Origin: Halichondria panicea
Taxonomy: Eukaryota > Porifera > Demospongiae > Suberitida > Halichondriidae
Assembly (NCBI RefSeq): GCF_963675165.1
Contig: NC_087380.1
Location: 2,719,803-2,783,802, forward strand
Length of the DNA stretch: 64,000 nt
Reading direction: 5' to 3'
The notes under the pieces were generated by a model. The model did not search any database. It saw only the letters and a program-made list of their open reading frames with translations, and was not told the DNA's origin. The first letter of the stretch is position 1. Each line of letters starts with the position of its first letter. Below, one piece after another: positions 58,632 through 64,000 of the stretch. A program made the position numbers and the translations under genes.

Positions 58632-61600
58632 CTAAATGACATGTTCCATTGCTTCCAATTCCTTTGCGTCTCTTTGTTCTTCAGGTCTGAGATCGATGGG
58701 TCGAGATTCAATTTTTTGTCTGGGACTACAGAAACGAAGAACACAACAGTTAAAACATGACACAACAAAATGGGGAGGAGTAGAAGCCAGAAACCATGTA
58801 TTGAATACATGACTGTATGTACTCATGACTGTAGCATTGAGCCTCTGAATAAAAGCATCGAGCTGCAACACATTAACTTTGAGAGGCCGTTCTTAATTAT
58901 AGGACGTGCAAATATCAGCCTCCTCCACAACAAAAGGGGAGACTGTGTGTGCGACTAACTTCCATACAATGAAGAACATGAGCTTGAAGCTATGTAATGA
59001 ACAGCTAGGGGCTTCCCACCCTCGCCACTCTCACCTATGTAATGAACAGCTAGGGGCTTCCCCCCTCGCCACTCCCACCTATGTAATGAACAGCTAGGGG
59101 CTTCCCCCCTCGTCACTCTCACCTATGTAATGAACAGCTAGGGGCTTCCCCCCTCGCCACTCTCACCTATAATTGTCTTTTTTCCCGCTCTTCACACAGT
59201 AGCAGACAGCACCGAAGATGATGACAAACACCACCAGAGCCAGGATGAGGGCGGGGACCACCACAGCAGCGACTATCACACCAGTAGCAGCTGTCAGGAA
59301 GAGGGAAATGGGGTAAACAGTGTGAGCATACAGTGACAACTGTCTATTGTGGTCACCCAATCAGGACATCCTACAATTAAATTATACAATAGTACAGCCA
59401 AACTGCGTCGATACAACGTCTCCTTTACATGGTTTCACATTGTGCTTCCTCTTTATTGGAGTATGGGGATATGAGCAGGCTGCACTGTTATACCACCAAC
59501 AATACAAGACAGACATGCACCCATACGGTTATGAGAAGGAGACACAATTAAGCCATTGCCATAGGGACAATGGATACGTTTACATACGACAAATCAACTT
59601 ACAAAAGATAGCCTGAGTGGCTGTTGAGTCAGGAGAAGCAGACATGTAAAGAAAGAGGGTGCAAAATAATTGTAATTATCACAAAAAGCGTGAACTATAA
59701 CAGCTCAGGAAATTGAATTTATTGCATCATGCATAATTTTCCTAAACATTTGCTGGTAGTACAATGTTATCACTGAGTCAGCACTTACGTGGGACAGGTG
59801 GCACTGCACGTGGGGAGAGAGGAAAACATACAAATATTATCACGGTAACTAAACAGTAGCCATACAAAATTTAATGGTGCCTGAGTGAGCATTAAAGTGC
59901 TTTTAAGTACGTACTGTTAACGAGCTAACAGACATGAACGCATTTAACAGTACACAAAAGAAGCTAGGAAAGAGAGCTCCTGATTGTACACACTAGGACT
60001 GTCACCTACAGTAGTTCATACTTTGTCATTACAAGCGATCATTACAATGAGATACTGTAAAGTGTGAGACTGTGAGGTGCCCTTACCGGTGTTGGTGACT
60101 CCTTGAACCAGAACCCACTTGGTGAAGGGGCCATAGTCGTAGGTCAGAGGCATCCGCTCCACTATCACTCCTATACGCACTCTCACCTGCAACACACACG
60201 CACATAATTATATAGTGACTTTCAAGCTGTACACAAACCACACTGGTACAGTGAAAACATGTCTATTAGCGGTCACCCTTGCTTGGGTAGACTAACAGTG
60301 ACTGTACGTACATGTACCTAATAGAGAGGGTGGCCTGCTGCTAATACAGGTACAAACACATGCTATGGAGTTTGACTTTGGGTCTCTTTAGCCTGGCTAT
60401 ATTAGGGTGACCTGCTTATAAGGTGACCCTTCACTAGACAAGTTTGACTGTACATGCAAAGAAGCCTGGACACATAGAGTGAACATAGAAATACGTCCAT
60501 AGTGGTCACTGTTAGTGGAACCTCAAACATACATACATGCACGTAGGACCACCTCAATCAACCTCCTAGTACACTGTCCATGCTCATAACCTGCCAGTAA
60601 ATAGCCTGTATTCAAAATCTACATAATAAAATTGGTTGCTTGGTCACTAAGCATGCACATGCATCCAAACAAACACAGAGTACTATGCAAACGAAACAGA
60701 AACTTCAATTTGGCCTATACTGTATACTGACAATTTGTACTATCAATGTACATGCGTATACACTGTTACAGTATACTTTCTAGGTACATGTACAACTATT
60801 GGTACATGCATTCTAATGGACTACACTGCCCACCACCTACCTGGTAGTTCTGGGCATTTTCGACAGGTGAGACCACGAGGTAGCTGAATTTTGGATCCAG
60901 TATGGCACTATTTTTTGCATCATTCTTGCCAGAGTTTCTGTACTCAACACAATAACGTGCGACTTGTCCCACAGGAGGTGTCGTCTTTACGTCCGACCAA
61001 TCAGCAAACAGCGTCTTATTGTCCGTGGTTCGCTGTACCTTGAGACTGTCGTCCACGGTGATCACAGGGACTGTACGAGAGAGAAGAGTGGGTGGATGAG
61101 GTAGTGAACCTTTGACAGTATAATAAAGTGGAATGTTGTCAAATTGTTACGGTCTTCACTATACACTGAGTTAGGGGCTTTTCTCTCCATTTATGGTCTC
61201 CTGCTACATGTATAACAATGCTATAGTTGTGTGTAACGACGTGGTAAGGATAAAAGGAGATATCTTAGAATCTACCACATCTATGATTAAGTCTGTGTGA
61301 CACAATCACATGCACGGGGTAAATATATAAATGCTAAATCACAGACACACTTACCATTTCCAAAGGTTGATACGATGACTGTCCCTCCGCCCAGTCCACC
61401 CGACGAGGCAGTAGACACTGCTCTAATGGCCACACTGTAAGTGGTGCCGGGATTAAGTCCAGTCAGTGTCGTCTGTACGTCCCCCACCTCTGAGATCTGT
61501 CCATTCAGCAGTACAGGTAGTAACCCAGTATTACTTGAAGCAGTAGATAGGTCAAGGAGTGTTCCTTCTTGGTAGAAGACTTCGTAGCGTAATAGGGTTG

Positions 61601-63914
61601 GGTCTAGAACATTGTGGTCGATAGGATAGAGCCAGGAGATAAAGATTTGAGATTGAGAGTCGGCGAGGGCGATAATTGGAGATGTTACGAGGCCAGGAGT
61701 GCCAGCTATGTGTGTGTGTGTGGGGGGGGGGGGAGGGGAAGTAAAGTAATCAACAAAAACCAGCAAGTAAGCAACGCCATATCCAAGTTCACTGTATTAA
61801 GTACACCGCACTACACCTACAATGTAACACCTGCAGCGTATACCACGTAGCGGGTATATTTCTAGGGTATAAATGTTTGCGGTTTTTGCTGATTAAGCAT
61901 GGTACCGCAACCATTTATACCCACATAAATTTAATATCGCATGGCCGCAAAAAGGCTGCTATTCTGCGAAAATTAAACCAGCGAAACCTTTCTAATGGTC
62001 TTTCCGTGAAAGTTATACTCTTGAAATAATTATATCCTCTACACGGTAATTACTAAAAATAATGACATCTGCTTACCTGTTCCTGAAATAAACAAACTCT
62101 CAATCGCGTTATCTCCATTCTCATTCAACACTCGGCATTGATACACTCCAACTATAGAGAAGCTATCCACTGTGAAGGTTGCCTGAGTGTCTCCAATGAT
62201 CAGGGGAGCAGAGGATACCATTTCTCCACTAACAAACCACTCGACCATGGCCAGTGTGTTATCAGAGGTGAATGAACAGGTGAGTGTGACCAACGTGCCC
62301 AGTTGGACAGGGGTGAGTGGGGCAGAGGAGAGCTGCATTATGGTAGGAGCTGCAGGAACGTTGAGGACATAATTGATTAATTCATGATACTATTTTGATG
62401 GGCTATATACACCGTTACAATACATGTTACACTGGTACATGTGTATATATATGGAAGTACTGGCATGAAATATTCATTACCTCATTGCGTAGGAAAATAA
62501 AATCATTGACTAAAGCTTAATGGAATGCAATGAATTCATTAGCACAGGCGACACTTCAACTGACACTCCTCTAGTAATTTTCACTAAGAGGTACACAGGA
62601 CGACAAATTCCTATGTACCTGGGCTCTCCGCTCCACTAGTCTCCAAGACGACAGCCTGTGAGACCACACCCCCTACTCTGCTTCCTGCCACACATTCGTA
62701 GTTGACCGTCACTCCATCGTAGGAAATCACAGTTAGAGTATCATCATTAATAACCACACCCGAGGTGTCACTGGATATTTCATTGCCATTTCTTCTCCAC
62801 ATTATAGGACCATCGTTGTTCATAGCAGTGCAAGTTAGGATGATTGAAGAGCCTTGACTCAGGAATCGTGGGACTGAGGTTGCTAAGGTTATGGATGGAA
62901 CTGTGTGTGTGTGTGTGTGGGAGTGTGGTAGATGGTAGATACAGTATGGTTAAGTACGTATGTTCAGGGAGAGATGTGGCAATGCTACTAACATCAAAAC
63001 TACAAGGCCACGTATGTTTGTTGCAACCAATTTCCTGTAACAACCTTGTACATAATATCGATTAACAAAATGGCTACAAGCAAATGTACCATTAGACAGT
63101 ACATATAATATTGTGGGAAGTCAGTCATCAGTGCATGTCCTGTGTGCGCGAGAACGGTCATAGTTCTAATTATGCATTAATTAACACTTTGACTGTAGTA
63201 GACACACACACAGGTTCACAGTCACAGTATATGTAGAAGCTGAATCATCATCCTATTGTTGCTGACAAATACACTAATTATGCAGCAAGCATTATCAGAC
63301 TGCCAAGCACATTGCGCAATAATTGGCACAGCAGACAATTTTGTATAATTATCCCAGCCAAATTCGTAGTCAGCCAGATACGTATGCACAACCCAATACC
63401 ATTGTTTAATCAAGTCCCACTGTACTGTCAGTATTATCATAGATTATGCAGGTGCTAGTGACTCAATCCACACACACACACAAACCTTGAACAGGATCGG
63501 CACAGATATAACGTAGTTCCATGCTGCACATCTGTCGGAACAGTCGCACATCATTGCTCCCATCAACCATACCGATAAACAAACAAGTGACATCGGCCTC
63601 AGGGGCTGGTTGATCAGGAGCAAAATTATTTGAATCCAGGACGGGGCTTCCAAGAGATGGTGGGCTGTCATCACTGTCTACTAGTGCGCTGCTAGCGTTG
63701 TATCTGTAGCCAGTCCAATAGTTTTGTTGATAGAGTTCAACGTATCTCGAGAGTGTGTTGAACTGTTCGCTGTCTTCAAAGGTGATTAGTTTAGAAGAAC
63801 TCGAACCACAAGTGAATGCATTTGCTAATGAAGTTGCAGTTGATAGATTGATACAGCTATTGGGAGGGTAGGGTCTCTCTCCATTTGGGCAATTCAGTGA
63901 CTCCACTTTCACAG
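58632..63914 (-). CDS. Cell-surface receptor: C-type-lectin-like, two Ig, FN3, membrane helix (5' partial)
   Basis: Exons (minus order) are 63914-63486, 62900-62619, 62349-62077, 61705-61355, 61070-60841, 60186-60087, 59803-59789, 59620-59603, 59290-59167 and 58725-58632. The first seen exon is a C-type-lectin-like domain (WTGYRY, TCLFIG, ELRYICAD). Two Ig domains follow (LTCTAM with VNYECVAG; LTCSFT with VYQCRV). An FN3 domain has FISWLYP and LNPGTTYSVAIRAVS. Another FN3-like domain spans 61070-60087. Two tiny exons of 15 and 18 bp precede the membrane exon (VIVAAVVVPALILALVVFVI). The tail is short and charged (RPIDLRPEEQRDAKELEAME). The first exon starts at phase 1, so the signal peptide lies beyond 64000. 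It is probably an adhesion or recognition receptor, not an enzyme; the ligand is unknown. The 3' end converges on ASNSD1. Confidence 0.85.
58990..59170. repeat. 45-bp tandem repeat containing copies of a splice donor
   Basis: About four copies of a 44-45-bp unit (TATGTAATGAACAGCTAGGG and on) start at 58991, 59036, 59080 and 59125. On the minus strand each ends in ATAG followed by GTGAGAGTGG or GTGGGAGTGG. The copy next to the membrane exon is the real donor at 59166-59167. Confidence 0.85.
61840..62040. repeat. Intron repeat with cgaaaat-type blocks
   Basis: The segment between the second Ig exon and the FN3 exon contains GCGGTTTTTGCTGATTAAGC, CTGCGAAAATTAAACC and similar blocks, resembling the ACCGTATAGCG MITE family. 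Borders were not resolved. Confidence 0.35.
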
Positions 63915-64000
63915 CTGTAGGAGTGTTATTAATTAAACAGACAAGCTAGCTACACCCATTTTAAACTATTCAACCACAACAAGGTTATATAAAAAACATC

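Noticed and set aside
61614-61850. Plus-strand open frame near a poly-G tract
   Set aside because: It overlaps the FN3 exon on the opposite strand and includes a CA/GT microsatellite; an incidental frame.

Overview
The window looks like a compact animal genome, most likely a demosponge. Every protein gene is split by many short GT-AG introns. Conserved metazoan housekeeping genes (HSDL2, MTG1, ASNSD1, a HIG1-domain gene, a dystrophin-like gene) sit next to a tandem array of receptor tyrosine kinase (RTK) genes, and small inverted-repeat transposons fill the introns. The species call is inference from gene content and style; an Amphimedon-like sponge would fit.

Positions 1-36962, plus strand: a cluster of eight related receptor loci. 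Four are RTKs (R1, 3' end only, 1-2161; R3 5081-8683; R4 8979-12136; R8 33658-36962). Four (R2, R5, R6, R7) share the signal exon, six-cysteine ectodomain and Thr/Pro-rich stalk with the RTKs, but end in a tyrosine-rich cytoplasmic tail without a kinase. Behind each kinase-less gene lie decayed kinase exons, so these genes appear to descend from RTKs. R7 and R8 carry almost the same ectodomain on two different tails. R2 and R5 are broken, and R6 has lost its ATG. A non-LTR retrotransposon sits in the first intron of R5.

Positions 20690-30100: a transposon-rich block. It holds perfect inverted repeats, a decayed intron-containing KDZ-type transposase gene whose last exon is split by two MITEs with 8-bp target duplications, a 90-bp coding minisatellite, and cysteine-rich exons on the minus strand.

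Positions 37184-58341: HSDL2 (+), a gag-like fragment (-), a short dystrophin-like gene (-), MTG1 (+) with a Mutator-like foldback element in intron 1, a divergent complete RTK (-), a HIG1-domain gene (-), and ASNSD1 (+). Two gene pairs are divergent with short shared promoters (45258-45454 and 53882-54214).

Positions 58632-63914, minus strand: a cell-surface protein with a C-type-lectin-like domain, two Ig domains, FN3 domains, one membrane helix and a short tail, 5' truncated by the window edge.

The main biological idea is that the cluster looks like a paired-receptor system: one ectodomain family displayed on kinase tails and on kinase-less tails rich in ITIM-like and Asn-x-x-Tyr motifs. 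All shared extracellular exons are symmetric phase 1, which would make exchange of tails easy. Exon boundaries were read by eye and checked for reading-frame continuity; no transcript data were available.
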